In this document: positions 1-8,901 of the stretch, one piece after another | How positions within the stretch are numbered: the stretch's first letter is position 1 | Layout: every line of letters begins with the position of its first letter | From: Paenibacillus kobensis NBRC 15729 | Lineage (GTDB): Bacteria; Bacillota; Bacilli; Paenibacillales; Paenibacillaceae | Assembly: GCF_004000825.1 (NCBI RefSeq) | Contig: NZ_BILZ01000006.1 | Span: 124,001 to 188,000, forward strand | Direction: 5' to 3' | Length of the DNA: 64,000 nucleotides | Notes under the pieces: model-generated | What the model was told of the DNA's origin: nothing | What the model saw: the letters and a program-made list of their open reading frames with translations, nothing else | Database searches by the model: none | Translations under genes and position numbers: made by a program

Positions 1-2
1 TG

Positions 3-464
3 ATCAGTCCGGTTCTCACCCCTGCCCTCGCATTCATCGATCCGGGCATTGCCGCATTCGCATCAAATTTGAACGCGCCTTATCCGTGGTACGTATCGGT
101 CATCGGCTTCGGCATGATTGGTCTAGCCATTGCCGGTCTCGTCAAGCTGTGGCGCAGACGGGAAGCTTGGGCGCTAGCCGTCTATATCGGATTTGCCGTA
201 TATTTGCACATCATCTATGGCTTCGGTCTAGCAACGTTCAACTACGATATGTATTTGTACGCGGGACACTTCCTGTTCGCCTTCTTCCTGCTCGGCGGAC
301 GATTCATCATCGAACTTCGCAGCAGGAAAGTGAAGAATAGTATCGTACTCATCGTTTGCGTGTTCACAGCCGTTACGCTGGTCCATAACATCATTCAGCA
401 CGATCAGGCGCTGGATCTCATCAAGCAGACTTATTCCTCGCTCGTACCGAAGGAGCAACCATAA
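3..464 (+). CDS. Integral membrane protein, C-terminal part (gene cut by window start)
   Basis: The reading frame is already open at base 3, so the true start lies before the window; about 153 residues are visible. An internal TTG at 69 could act as a start but has no ribosome site, so I treat the gene as 5'-partial. The visible part carries about four hydrophobic segments (WYVSVIGFGMIGLAIAGLV, ALAVYIGFAVYLHIIYGF, a third around LYAGHFLFAFFLLGG and a fourth around SIVLIVCVFTAVTLV) and ends in a short polar tail. This resembles the C-terminus of polytopic membrane enzymes such as GT39-like glycosyltransferases, but no catalytic motif is present, so no function is assigned. It ends just before a perfect bidirectional terminator shared with the convergent LysM gene. 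Confidence 0.6.
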   Translation: MSPVLTPALAFIDPGIAAFASNLNAPYPWYVSVIGFGMIGLAIAGLVKLWRRREAWALAVYIGFAVYLHIIYGFGLATFNYDMYLYAGHFLFAFFLLGGRFIIELRSRKVKNSIVLIVCVFTAVTLVHNIIQHDQALDLIKQTYSSLVPKEQP

Positions 465-470
465 ACAACG

Positions 471-510
471 AAAAAAGCACTTTCCGCATCGATGCGGAAA
501 GTGCTTTTTT
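471..510. terminator. Bidirectional intrinsic terminator
   Basis: A perfect 19-bp inverted repeat starts with AAAAAAGCAC and ends with GTGCTTTTTT. It gives a T-run on both strands and lies between the convergent membrane-protein and LysM genes. Confidence 0.9.
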
Positions 511-516
511 CGTCTA

Positions 517-1023
517 TTAATAGTGATATGGCGCTCGTTGTTGCTGCATTGGCATCATCTGAGCAGGCAATTGCTGCATTTGCGGCCAATTGCCCGGTTG
601 AACTGCACCTGGTTGGACTGCGCCCGGTTGAACAGCGCCTGCCTGACCCGGCTGCGAATCGCGCTCCATATAAGTTTTGTGGCAGTACATATGCGAGATG
701 CGCGGAATCACGACCGTTTCGCCTTGCCTCAGTGACTCCGGACTCGTCAGATGCGGGTTCGCTTCCTCTAGAACGGGATAAGGAATATTGTACGTATGGG
801 CGACTTGCGCAAGAGTCTCGCCAGGAGCAGCTTGGTGTTGGGCGAATACGCCAGAATTGCGGTCTTCTCCTGCTTCTTCACCTTCACGGAAAAATGGAAA
901 GAAGAACGGCGAGAAGAAGAAGAAAGGAAACAACGAACGGCGTGGAAAGAATGGATGCGGAAACGGACGGAATGGCGGGCGGCCGAATCCTCCGCCAAAC
1001 GGTGCAAAGCCACGATTCATCAT
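517..1023 (-). CDS. LysM-domain protein, spore coat/SafA-like
   Basis: A 168-residue protein in three parts. The N-terminus (about 1-50) is very rich in Phe, Pro, Gly and Arg (for example FPFFFFSPFFFPFF). A single LysM peptidoglycan-binding domain follows at about residues 65-110 (APGETLAQVAHTYNIPYPVL to GETVVIP). The C-terminus is low-complexity and rich in Gln, Pro and Met, with three GAVQP repeats. There is no signal peptide or transmembrane segment. LysM proteins with such tails in endospore formers (SafA, CotE-associated and YaaH-like proteins) sit in the spore coat or cortex; that role here is inference from composition. It is a single-gene unit ending at a shared terminator. Confidence 0.75.
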   Translation of the reverse strand: MMNRGFAPFGGGFGRPPFRPFPHPFFPRRSLFPFFFFSPFFFPFFREGEEAGEDRNSGVFAQHQAAPGETLAQVAHTYNIPYPVLEEANPHLTSPESLRQGETVVIPRISHMYCHKTYMERDSQPGQAGAVQPGAVQPGAVQPGNWPQMQQLPAQMMPMQQQRAPYHY

Positions 1024-1083
1024 GGTACCTCCCGTGTCATAGTCATACGTCTATAGCGTATGACAATGGTGCCTAGGTTGCGC

Positions 1084-1632
1084 CTAGTCCTCTCGAAAAA
1101 ACTTTTCGTACAGACAAAAACCGCCGTTCGCTCCGACATATTCATATCCGCAATCTTTGTAAAATTGGTTCAATTGCGGGTTCGTCTCGATGCAATCAAG
1201 CCTTATGCGGTCCCGTCCATCAAAATGAATGCCGGAATGGACCCATTTCAACATGTGCTTGCCCAACTGTCTGCCGCCATATGCTCGATTAATGGCCAGC
1301 CGGTGCAAATACACGGCGCCATCATGACCGCTTTCTCCCCACAACCGTATATCCCACTCGCTCGGGTCCCGCAGCAGGGTCACGATGCCTGCCAAAGCAG
1401 CTTTCTCCTTGAACAAATAGACGTCGCCTCGTGCAATCGAACGTGCTGTGTTGTGATGGTCTTCACCGTTAAGCAGCGCGCTCCATTGCGTCGAGCCTTT
1501 GCTTCTCAGCCACTCGGCTGTCTGTATAAGCAGCGACATCACGTCTGCCGTGTCGATTTCCTCCGCCTGCGAGACCTTAATGGCACCCGGAATATCATGC
1601 TTCTTGAAATTCGCTAAATATCTGACGGTCAT
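1084..1632 (-). CDS. GNAT-family N-acetyltransferase
   Basis: 182 residues starting at an ATG (1632) preceded by GGAGGAATCGGG; the frame is open far upstream but that extension overlaps cysteine synthase and is not coding. The protein has the GNAT fold pattern: a central strand with acceptor-side residues (KAALAGIVTLLRD), the motif A region LHRLAINRAYGGRQLGKHML, which binds acetyl-CoA through the RxxGxG/A-like loop (here RAYGGRQLGK), and a C-terminal strand IRLDCIETNPQLNQFYKDCGYEYVG typical of motif B. It transfers an acetyl group from acetyl-CoA to an unknown amine. It lies downstream of cysK but behind a terminator, so it is probably a separate unit. Confidence 0.85.
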   Translation of the reverse strand: MTVRYLANFKKHDIPGAIKVSQAEEIDTADVMSLLIQTAEWLRSKGSTQWSALLNGEDHHNTARSIARGDVYLFKEKAALAGIVTLLRDPSEWDIRLWGESGHDGAVYLHRLAINRAYGGRQLGKHMLKWVHSGIHFDGRDRIRLDCIETNPQLNQFYKDCGYEYVGANGGFCLYEKFFRED

Positions 1633-1715
1633 CCCGATTCCTCCGTATCTGTGTAGACTTGCGTTGCCTAGCATCCATTGTGCACATTCATGGCGCCTAT
1701 TCATACGGCAAATAA

Positions 1716-1739
1716 AAAAGCCGCGATGCCGCGGCTTTT
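1716..1739 (-). terminator. Intrinsic terminator of cysK
   Basis: Inverted repeat AAAAGCCGC / GCGGCTTTT with a six-base loop. On the minus strand it is followed by a T-rich run, directly after the cysteine synthase stop codon. Confidence 0.85.
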
Positions 1740-1762
1740 CGGATGAAACAATAATTGACGGG

Positions 1763-2707
1763 TTATAAGGCCTGTTCCTGTTGGTAGAGCACCGTCGATA
1801 AATACCGTTCTCCGTTGCTCGGAATAACGGCAACAATCCGCTTGCCCGGCCCAAGCTTCTCGCCGAGCTGGAGCGCCGCATACACAGCAGCGCCTGACGA
1901 TATGCCCCCCAGTATGCCTTCTTCTCTCGCAAGACGCCGCGCGATGTCGAACGCTGACTCGTTCTTGACTTGAACGATCTCGTCATAGATTCCTGTGTTT
2001 AGAATCGACGGCACGAAGCCGGCACCGATCCCTTGGATTTTGTGCGGACCGGCTGCGCCTCCCGAGAGGACGGGGGATGCCGCCGGCTCGACGGCCGCAA
2101 TATGAATGCCCGGGTAATGCTGGCGCAGCACTTCTCCCGCTCCCGTAATCGTACCGCCCGTGCCGACGCCGGCGACAAAGCCGTCGAGCGTCCCGCCAAT
2201 CGATTCGATTGCGCGGACAATTTCCGGACCTGTCGTCTCCCGGTGAATTTTCGCATTCGCCGGATTATCGAACTGGGCCGCCGGGAAATAGTCCGGATGC
2301 TGTGCGGACAGTTCCTGCGCCACACGAATGGCGCCTTTCATCCCTTCCGCTCCCGGCGTCAGCACGAGTTCCGCACCGTAGGCGCGAAGCAGGTTTCGCC
2401 GTTCCAAGCTCATCGTTTCCGGCATCACGAGAATCGCCTTATAGCCTCTCGCCGCCGCGACGAGCGCAATGCCGATGCCCGTATTGCCGCTGGTCGCTTC
2501 GATGATCGTATCGCCCTTCTTCAGCTTGCCGGACCGTTCCGCTTCTTCGATAATGCTGATCGCAATACGGTCCTTAACGCTGCTGCCAGGATTAAAAAAC
2601 TCCAGCTTCAAGTAAATATCCGCACTCGTATTCGGCACGATACTGTTCAACCGGACGAGCGGCGTTCTGCCGATCAGCTCCGTAATGTTATTAACGACCA
2701 AGCTCAT
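1763..2707 (-). CDS. cysK: Cysteine synthase (O-acetylserine sulfhydrylase)
   Basis: 314 residues, the normal length. This PLP fold-type II enzyme makes L-cysteine from O-acetylserine and sulfide in the cytoplasm. The Schiff-base lysine is K45 in GSSVKDR. The substrate loop is TSGNTG (72-77), the phosphate-binding loop of PLP is GTGGT (182-186), and the C-terminal serine that contacts the pyridine nitrogen is in SSGAA (270-274). The start is set by AGGAGGGATTAACT just before the ATG. CysK and CysM-type paralogues are hard to separate by motif alone, and the C-terminus is short, so O-acetylserine specificity is likely rather than proven. It forms a single-gene unit with its own terminator. Confidence 0.93.
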   Translation of the reverse strand: MSLVVNNITELIGRTPLVRLNSIVPNTSADIYLKLEFFNPGSSVKDRIAISIIEEAERSGKLKKGDTIIEATSGNTGIGIALVAAARGYKAILVMPETMSLERRNLLRAYGAELVLTPGAEGMKGAIRVAQELSAQHPDYFPAAQFDNPANAKIHRETTGPEIVRAIESIGGTLDGFVAGVGTGGTITGAGEVLRQHYPGIHIAAVEPAASPVLSGGAAGPHKIQGIGAGFVPSILNTGIYDEIVQVKNESAFDIARRLAREEGILGGISSGAAVYAALQLGEKLGPGKRIVAVIPSNGERYLSTVLYQQEQAL

Positions 2708-2791
2708 AGTTAATCCCTCCTATTATTCGGCGACCTTAGATCGGAGATCATGGATCGTCCTATTCATCCCATACGAATATCTCTGTTTCTA

Positions 2792-4603
2792 TTATTTCGA
2801 GTTCTCGTATAACTCCTGATAATGGCCGCCTGCTTCGACAAGCTGCGAATGCGTGCCTTCCTCAACGATCTGGCCTTTGCTCATGACAAGAATCCGGTCG
2901 GCTTGCTGAATCGTAGACAGCCGGTGTGCAATAACGATCGTTGTCCGGTTGCGCGACACGGCATGCAATGCGCTCTGGATCAACTGTTCGGTCTGCGAAT
3001 CCAGATTCGCGCTCGCTTCGTCCAGAATGAGCACCTTCGGCTTGAACACGATAATTCTCGCGAACGAGATGAGCTGCCGCTCGCCGGAAGACAGACCGCT
3101 TCCTCTCTCCGACAGCTTCGTATCATAACCGCCAATTAGCTTCTGAATGACGGTGCTCGCACCGACGAATTCACAGGCCGCGATAACTTCCTCACGGCTG
3201 ATCGATTCATCGAACAGCCGGACGTTATCGATGATGCTGCCCGAATAGAGGTACGGGTCCTGCTGCACCAAGCCGACCATCCGGTGAAGCGAAGCTTGCG
3301 GGATATGGCGGACGTCGAAGCCGTCGATCCGAATGGCTCCCTCCTGCACATCATAGAAACGGCACAGCAGGCTGATCAAGGAGCTCTTGCCCGCTCCGGT
3401 CGTTCCGACGACGCCAATCATCTCGCCTGGGGCAATCGTCAATTGCAAATTCCGAATAATCGGCACATCCGGTTCATACGCGAACGAGATATGATCGAAC
3501 TCGATACGGCCTCGAACGTCTTGTTCATTCCAGTCCTCAGCTGCCTTCTTCGGATCTTTGACGTCCGGCTCGCTCTCGAATACGGTCCAAATGCGGGATA
3601 TAGCTACCGTAGCGGATTGAAGCGTATTCCACTGCTGCGTAATCGTATTAATCGGCTGAAAAAATTGACGAATATACGTAATGAACGCATACAACACGCC
3701 GAACGCCAGATGGTCGCCTAGTACGGCATTGCCTCCAACCCAAGTAACGAATGCAATCGACAGGTTGCTGAGAACGTCGAACGTGCGTCCGAACAGAATG
3801 TTCGTCCGGATCTCGCGCACATTCGCCTGGAAATACAAACCGTTGCGCTCGTTGAATTGTTTCTCCTGCTCCCGCTGCTGGTGAAATGCCTGCACCAGAT
3901 TCATGCCTGACAAATTTTCCGCTACGAAAGCAACCATCCGGGACAGCCGCGTTCTCGCAAGTTGATAAGTCGTACGCATGAACGAACGGAATCCGATCGC
4001 AATAAGCGAAATGACCGGCAGCAGCACCAAGCAATAGAGCGCCAATTGTGAATCGAGATGAAACATCATCGCGATGATCAGAATGAGCGTAAGACCGTCA
4101 CGGAACAAGCTGAGCAGCACTTGGTTGAAAAATTGGTTAAGCGCCTCGGTATCGCTCGAGATGTGCGTAATGAGGCTGCCGCTCGACATCCGGTCGAAGT
4201 ACCGCATAGACAACCTGAGAATGTGGCTGAACAGCTGCTTGCGGATTAAGCCGACAATGCTTTGCCCGATTCGCTGCAGCAAATTGTTCTGCAAATACGT
4301 GAACAGGAAGCTGGAAGCCGACAATGCGAAATAAGCGGCGCATATGAGCAGCAGTCCTTGGTAATCGTTCCGCCCGGCGAGCAAATTGTCATCGATGGCG
4401 ATCTTCATCAAATAAGGCTGAAGCAGATCCGATAGAATCGCGATGATGGTAAACAGAAAGACGAGCGAGAACGAAACGATATGCGGCCTGACGTAACGCG
4501 ACAAGGCACGAAAAGCGGATACGTACTGCGGCTTCTGCTCTGGCATGTTCGGGTCCGCTTTCTGATCCATCTGCCAATTATGAATAGCCTGTGCCGGTCG
4601 CAT
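2792..4603 (-). CDS. ABC multidrug exporter half-transporter, BmrD/YheH-like
   Basis: 603 residues. I chose the ATG at 4603 because GGAGGAGGG lies seven bases upstream; the gene then overlaps the end of its partner by 26 bases, indicating translational coupling. An N-terminal six-helix membrane domain (about 30-330) is followed by a nucleotide-binding domain (about 360-600) with Walker A GTTGAGKSS, Walker B VLILDEASANLD with the catalytic Glu present, and H-loop IAHR. The signature motif is LSSGE instead of LSGGQ. In BmrC/BmrD-type heterodimers the consensus ATPase site uses the Walker motifs of this subunit, and the odd signature helps form the degenerate site; the sequence fits that. It exports drugs or lipophilic compounds (family knowledge). 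Confidence 0.9.
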   Translation of the reverse strand: MRPAQAIHNWQMDQKADPNMPEQKPQYVSAFRALSRYVRPHIVSFSLVFLFTIIAILSDLLQPYLMKIAIDDNLLAGRNDYQGLLLICAAYFALSASSFLFTYLQNNLLQRIGQSIVGLIRKQLFSHILRLSMRYFDRMSSGSLITHISSDTEALNQFFNQVLLSLFRDGLTLILIIAMMFHLDSQLALYCLVLLPVISLIAIGFRSFMRTTYQLARTRLSRMVAFVAENLSGMNLVQAFHQQREQEKQFNERNGLYFQANVREIRTNILFGRTFDVLSNLSIAFVTWVGGNAVLGDHLAFGVLYAFITYIRQFFQPINTITQQWNTLQSATVAISRIWTVFESEPDVKDPKKAAEDWNEQDVRGRIEFDHISFAYEPDVPIIRNLQLTIAPGEMIGVVGTTGAGKSSLISLLCRFYDVQEGAIRIDGFDVRHIPQASLHRMVGLVQQDPYLYSGSIIDNVRLFDESISREEVIAACEFVGASTVIQKLIGGYDTKLSERGSGLSSGERQLISFARIIVFKPKVLILDEASANLDSQTEQLIQSALHAVSRNRTTIVIAHRLSTIQQADRILVMSKGQIVEEGTHSQLVEAGGHYQELYENSK

Positions 4604-6353
4604 GCTGTTGTCCCTCCTCCTGTATCGCGTGAAGCTCCGCATATAGTCCCGGCGCGCGCAGCAATTCCTCATGCGTGCCTTTCTGCACGATCGCTCCTTC
4701 GTCAAGTACAAGAATGACGTCGGCATGCTTTATGGCGCTAATCCGATGCGCGATAATAATCGTCGTCTTGCCCGCTCTCTCCTTCCGGATCGTACGGATA
4801 ATCTCTTTCTCGGTGACTGTGTCGACGGCACTAACGCTGTCGTCGAGAATTAAGAGCGGCGCATTCTTGATCAGTCCTCTCGCTAAGCTCGTACGCTGGC
4901 GCTGCCCGCCGGACAGCGTCAAGCCGCGTTCTCCGAGCCGCGTATCGAACCGGCTGGGCAGATCCACGATATTATCATAGATTTGCGCCTGTTTCGCAGC
5001 CGTCTTCACCGTGCACAGCTTCGCCGAACGGTTGTGGAACGCGATATTTTCCCGAATCGTCGTACTGAACAAGAAGCCGTCCTGCGGCACGTACGCAATC
5101 TGGCTGCGCAAGCTTTCGAGCGTCATATCCCGAATATCGGTGTTGCCGAACAGAATGGAGCTCTCGGGCGGATCGTACATACGAAGCAGCAATTTCATTA
5201 GCGTTGTCTTGCCGCTGCCGGTACGCCCAATAATGCCAAGCGTCGATCCCGGCTTTAGCGTCAACTGTACGTTCTGAAGCACCGGCTGGGACGTTGGATT
5301 GTAGGCAAATGTCAAATTTCGAATGCGAAGCACGGCGGTGGACAGATTTACTTCCCGCGCGTAATCCGATTCAATAATTTCCGACCGCTGCGTAAGCAAT
5401 CCGTTCAGCCTTTCCAGCGAGGCGCGGGAACGCTGAATCGAGTTTACGACGTTCCCGATCTGCTGGAGCGGATTCATCAGCAGCCGTACATACAGCGTCA
5501 GCGCGACAAAATTGCCGAGCGTGATCCGGCCATGAATCGCAAGATACCCGCCGAACGCGAGTGCCGTGATGAGGGCAATGGTGCCAAGATACGGAATCAG
5601 CGCCTGAAAGAATGACGACACCTTCACCAGCAGCAATTGATTGCGGCGAATTTCATCAACCGACGCATTGAAGCGCTGCTCCATGACATCCTCGGCGGCG
5701 AATTTCTTCGTCACGCGTACGCCTCCGAACTGCTCCTCCGCCAGCTCCGTCATCCGTCCGAGCGATTCTTGCACCGCTAACGACCGTTTACGAATAATCG
5801 GTCCAAGATAAACAACGATGAACGGGATGAGCAGCAGCGGGAACACGGAAGCGCCGATGAGATAAAGCGGAATGCCGCTTGTGATCATCATCGCCACAGC
5901 CGCAGCCAACAGCATCGTCGCATTCGCCGTCGCATTGAAGCCCATCGAGATCGATTCGCGGACTGCCGTGACGTCGTTCATGAAATAACTGAGCAGCCTG
6001 CCTACCCCATTGCTGGAATAGAAGCGTTCGCTCATTTGCGTAAAATGATGAAACAATTGTCCCCGGACGTGAAATTCGAACTTGCGGCCAACGTACATGA
6101 CGAGATACATAGCGCCGCCGTTGAACAACACATGGCCAATACCGATGGCGAGCAGCAGCAAGCTGAAAGATACGACCTTATCATGCGTCAGACTTCCAAG
6201 CTGGAGCTGGTCGGTAAACCGTCCGAGCACTTTCGGGAAATTGACGTTAATCCAGTTCGAAACGAAATGAAGAAACAGCGATAATGAATAAATCGGCCAG
6301 GTCGTCAAAAAGAAGCTTTTAATCAATTTCGTAGATTTCAAGAAAACGATCAC
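4578..6353 (-). CDS. ABC multidrug exporter half-transporter with degenerate site, BmrC/YheI-like
   Basis: 591 residues: membrane domain at about 15-310 and nucleotide-binding domain at about 340-580. Walker A is GRTGSGKTT, the signature LTLSGGQRQR is canonical and the H-loop is IAHRISA. Walker B is LLILDDSVSAVD, with Asp where active ATPases have Glu. This is the known hallmark of the BmrC-like member of heterodimeric exporters and matches the canonical Glu in the partner gene just downstream. The listed start is a GTG close to GCGGGAA; a TTG at 6341 spaced better from the same site is an equally good start. No leader peptide like bmrB was identified in the short upstream gap. Confidence 0.9.
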   Translation of the reverse strand: MIVFLKSTKLIKSFFLTTWPIYSLSLFLHFVSNWINVNFPKVLGRFTDQLQLGSLTHDKVVSFSLLLLAIGIGHVLFNGGAMYLVMYVGRKFEFHVRGQLFHHFTQMSERFYSSNGVGRLLSYFMNDVTAVRESISMGFNATANATMLLAAAVAMMITSGIPLYLIGASVFPLLLIPFIVVYLGPIIRKRSLAVQESLGRMTELAEEQFGGVRVTKKFAAEDVMEQRFNASVDEIRRNQLLLVKVSSFFQALIPYLGTIALITALAFGGYLAIHGRITLGNFVALTLYVRLLMNPLQQIGNVVNSIQRSRASLERLNGLLTQRSEIIESDYAREVNLSTAVLRIRNLTFAYNPTSQPVLQNVQLTLKPGSTLGIIGRTGSGKTTLMKLLLRMYDPPESSILFGNTDIRDMTLESLRSQIAYVPQDGFLFSTTIRENIAFHNRSAKLCTVKTAAKQAQIYDNIVDLPSRFDTRLGERGLTLSGGQRQRTSLARGLIKNAPLLILDDSVSAVDTVTEKEIIRTIRKERAGKTTIIIAHRISAIKHADVILVLDEGAIVQKGTHEELLRAPGLYAELHAIQEEGQQHATGTGYS

Positions 6354-6413
6354 TTCCCGCTGTAATAAGTAAAAGTACCGGCATAGCGCCGATTATGGAC
6401 GAAAATAGTCAAA

Positions 6414-6449
6414 GCAAATTCCAGTAAATAATCATTTACTGGAATTTGC
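6414..6449 (-). terminator. Strong hairpin after the aldo/keto reductase gene
   Basis: A perfect 16-bp inverted repeat (GCAAATTCCAGTAAAT / ATTTACTGGAATTTGC) with a four-base loop. It sits just past the end of operon 1 and before the exporter promoter region. The following T-run is short, so termination efficiency is uncertain. Confidence 0.7.
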
Positions 6450-6470
6450 CTGCTAAGCGCAATTCTCGGT

Positions 6471-7442
6471 TTAGAAGGAGCCTCGCACGGTTGCCGGCTC
6501 GTTGTTCAGCACGTTCGAAATTCGGGCGATGACTTCTTCATCGAGCACGATGCCTGAAGCCTTCGCATTCTCCTCCACTTGCTCCGGACGGCTTGCCCCG
6601 ATCAGGGCGCTTGCAACGTTCGGCTGGCGGAGAATCCAAGCGAGCGACAGCTGGCTCACCGTAATGCCTTGCTCGCGGGCAATGTCCTGAAGCTCAGCGA
6701 CCTTCGTAAGCTTCTCTTCCGTCAGCTTGTTTTTGAAATTGTCATGCTTCACAGCACGGGAATCGGCTGGAATGGAACCTGCCGAATATTTGCCGGTCAG
6801 AATGCCCTGCGCCAGAGGCGAGAATACGACTTGACCGAACCCTTTCTGCTCGCCGAGCGGAATGATTTCTTTCTCAATATAACGCTCGAACAGATTGTAG
6901 ACCGGCTGATTAACGACGATCTTGTCCAACAGATATTTGTCCGCGATAGCGAACGCCTCTGTAATTTGCGCCGCTGTCCATTCACTGACGCCGATATAGA
7001 GCACTTTGCCCTGGCGGACCAGGTCATCGAACGCACGAAGCGTCTCTTCCAGCGGTGTGGCGGCGTCGAAACGGTGGCTGTATAAGATATCAATGTAGTC
7101 GTGTCCGAGACGCTTCAAGCTTGCATTCGCGGACTCAATGACATGCTTGCGGGACAGGCCGCGGTCATTCGGACCGTCTCCGATTTTGCCATATACTTTG
7201 GTTGCTAGAACATAAGACGAGCGCTCGTAATCGCGGAGCGTCTCCCCGACGACGCGCTCCGCTTCACCCTTCGCATAGACGTTAGCCGTATCGAAGAAAT
7301 TAATGCCGAGCTCGTAAGCCTTGCGGATCGACAGCACCGCGTTCTCGCGTTCGACATATCCGCCGTACGTGAGCCAGCTGCCAAGGCTAATGTCGCTTAC
7401 CTTCAAACCGCTTGCACCCAATTGACGATATTGTATAGACAT
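6471..7442 (-). CDS. Aldo/keto reductase, voltage-channel beta-subunit (AKR6/YhdN) type
   Basis: 323 residues. This NADPH-dependent oxidoreductase reduces carbonyls in a TIM-barrel fold. The catalytic tetrad is visible: D51 and Y56 (DTANVY), K82 (ATKVYG) and H123 (YSHRFD). The cofactor-binding end (ALIGASRPEQVEENAKA) is also present. The start ATG at 7442 follows TAGGAGGAATTTAA. It is the last gene of operon 1, behind the nitroreductase and the monooxygenase, so it may act on an aldehyde or ketone released by the monooxygenase (inference). A second aldo/keto reductase at 27871-28839 has the same kind of leader as this operon. Confidence 0.9.
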   Translation of the reverse strand: MSIQYRQLGASGLKVSDISLGSWLTYGGYVERENAVLSIRKAYELGINFFDTANVYAKGEAERVVGETLRDYERSSYVLATKVYGKIGDGPNDRGLSRKHVIESANASLKRLGHDYIDILYSHRFDAATPLEETLRAFDDLVRQGKVLYIGVSEWTAAQITEAFAIADKYLLDKIVVNQPVYNLFERYIEKEIIPLGEQKGFGQVVFSPLAQGILTGKYSAGSIPADSRAVKHDNFKNKLTEEKLTKVAELQDIAREQGITVSQLSLAWILRQPNVASALIGASRPEQVEENAKASGIVLDEEVIARISNVLNNEPATVRGSF

Positions 7443-7484
7443 TTAAATTCCTCCTAATCGAATGATCGTGAATGATCCGTTTAT

Positions 7485-8858
7485 TTAGGCCTGATCGCTA
7501 TGTGCCAATGCTGCCTGCGCTTCCTTCGCCGCTATCCATATTTCGCGATTACGGTTAACCGGGTGTTCGAGCCCGAGGTTTTCCCGCAGCGTCTTACCTT
7601 CGTATGCAGTGCGGAACAGACCGCGGTTTTGCAGCTCCGGCACCACTTTGTCGACGAACGTCTCAAAACCGCTGTTAAAAATATGAGGCAGAATGTTGAA
7701 GCCGTCCGCGCCGTTCTCAAGCAGCCATCTCTCGATAAAATCGGCCGTCTGCACGACCGAGCCGGTAAACGATACGTGACCGTGTCCAGCTGCACTGCGG
7801 GCGATGAATTGGCGGAGCGTCATTTTATCCCTGACGGCTGCGTCGACTACGACTTCCTGTCGGCTCGTAATGCCTTTCGAAATGGAGCCGTAAGGCTTCG
7901 CTTTGTCAACCGGCACCAAGTCGTCCAACGAATATTCGGTCAGATCGACGGTGAAATAGTTCGAAAGTCTGCGCAATGCTTGCTTCGGATTAAGCAGACC
8001 GTTGAATTCATCTTCGATATCCCGAGCTTCCGCCTCCGTATCGGCGACAATCGGGCACAGTCCCGGCATAATAAGCAGCTGCTCTGGCGTGCGGCCGTAC
8101 TTCGCCAGACGGGATTTCACATCGGTATAGAACGCCTGTGCGGCGCCCAGCGTCTGCTGCGCGGTGAATATAACCTCGGCCGTCTTAGCGGCAAGCTCTT
8201 TGCCGCCTTCCGACGAGCCGGCTTGTACGAGCACCGGATACCCTTGCGGCGGTCTCGGGATGTTCAGAGGCCCTTTGACATTAAAATGCTTGCCTTTGAA
8301 ATTGATTTCGTGCACCTTGTCACGATGGATCGATACATCGTTCTCCCGGTCGTATACTAGGGCATCCTCTTCCCAGCTGTCCCACAGTTGTTTCGTCAAT
8401 TCGACGAATTCGTCGCCAATCTCGTAACGCGTCGATACGTCCGGATGCTCGGATCTGGACAGATTGTCGGCATCCTCTTGGGAATGACCGGTCACGATAT
8501 TCCAGGCCGCTCTTCCTTTGCTGATGTGGTCGAGCGAGGCAAATTTTCTAGCTACGTGGTACGGATCGTTATAGGTCGTACCAACCGTCGCGATGAAACC
8601 GACGTTCTTCGTCAGCGCAGCCAGTGCCGACAATAGGGTGAACGGCTCCAGCCTGCGGCCAAGACCCGAATAGTTGTCCGCCATGAACAGCGAGTCGAAC
8701 AGTCCTCTCTCCGCTATTCTCGCAAGACCCGCATAGTAGTCGAGATCCAGGTCTTCACTCGGACTCGAATGGGGATGTTTCCACGCCGCCGAATGGTGGC
8801 CCGCTCCCCGCATAAATACGTTAAAATGCGCTTGTTTCCTATTGTTTGATGCGCTCAT
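7485..8858 (-). CDS. FMNH2-dependent monooxygenase, NtaA/SnaA/DmoA family (operon 1)
   Basis: 457 residues from the ATG at 8858, chosen because AGAGAGGTG lies before it and the N-terminus then matches the two paralogues in operon 2; an ATG 18 bases further upstream is possible. Luciferase-like TIM-barrel fold with the family blocks: VGFIATVGTTYNDPYHVARK, SKGRAAWNIVTG, PRPPQGYPVLVQAGSSEGG (flavin phosphate region) and NRGLFRTAYEGKTLREN at the C-terminus. Members use reduced FMN from a separate reductase and O2 to oxidise nitrilotriacetate, dimethyl sulfide, dibenzothiophene sulfone and similar compounds. The substrate here is unknown. The upstream nitroreductase could provide the reduced flavin. 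Confidence 0.9.
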   Translation of the reverse strand: MSASNNRKQAHFNVFMRGAGHHSAAWKHPHSSPSEDLDLDYYAGLARIAERGLFDSLFMADNYSGLGRRLEPFTLLSALAALTKNVGFIATVGTTYNDPYHVARKFASLDHISKGRAAWNIVTGHSQEDADNLSRSEHPDVSTRYEIGDEFVELTKQLWDSWEEDALVYDRENDVSIHRDKVHEINFKGKHFNVKGPLNIPRPPQGYPVLVQAGSSEGGKELAAKTAEVIFTAQQTLGAAQAFYTDVKSRLAKYGRTPEQLLIMPGLCPIVADTEAEARDIEDEFNGLLNPKQALRRLSNYFTVDLTEYSLDDLVPVDKAKPYGSISKGITSRQEVVVDAAVRDKMTLRQFIARSAAGHGHVSFTGSVVQTADFIERWLLENGADGFNILPHIFNSGFETFVDKVVPELQNRGLFRTAYEGKTLRENLGLEHPVNRNREIWIAAKEAQAALAHSDQA

Positions 8859-8901
8859 GTCCTGCACCTCTCTCATGTCTTCCGATCCCGCAGCTGTCCT
8901 T

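Noticed and set aside
1633-1986. N-terminal extension of the GNAT gene to 300 residues
   Set aside because: The extension is antisense-like sequence of cysteine synthase in another frame and crosses a terminator; a good ribosome site marks the ATG at 1632.
2033-2713. Long plus-strand frame opposite cysteine synthase
   Set aside because: It is the mirror of a clearly coding gene, Arg-rich, and has no ribosome site.
4578-6470. bmrB-like leader peptide before the first exporter
   Set aside because: Only about 110 bases are available and no short frame with a ribosome site was found.
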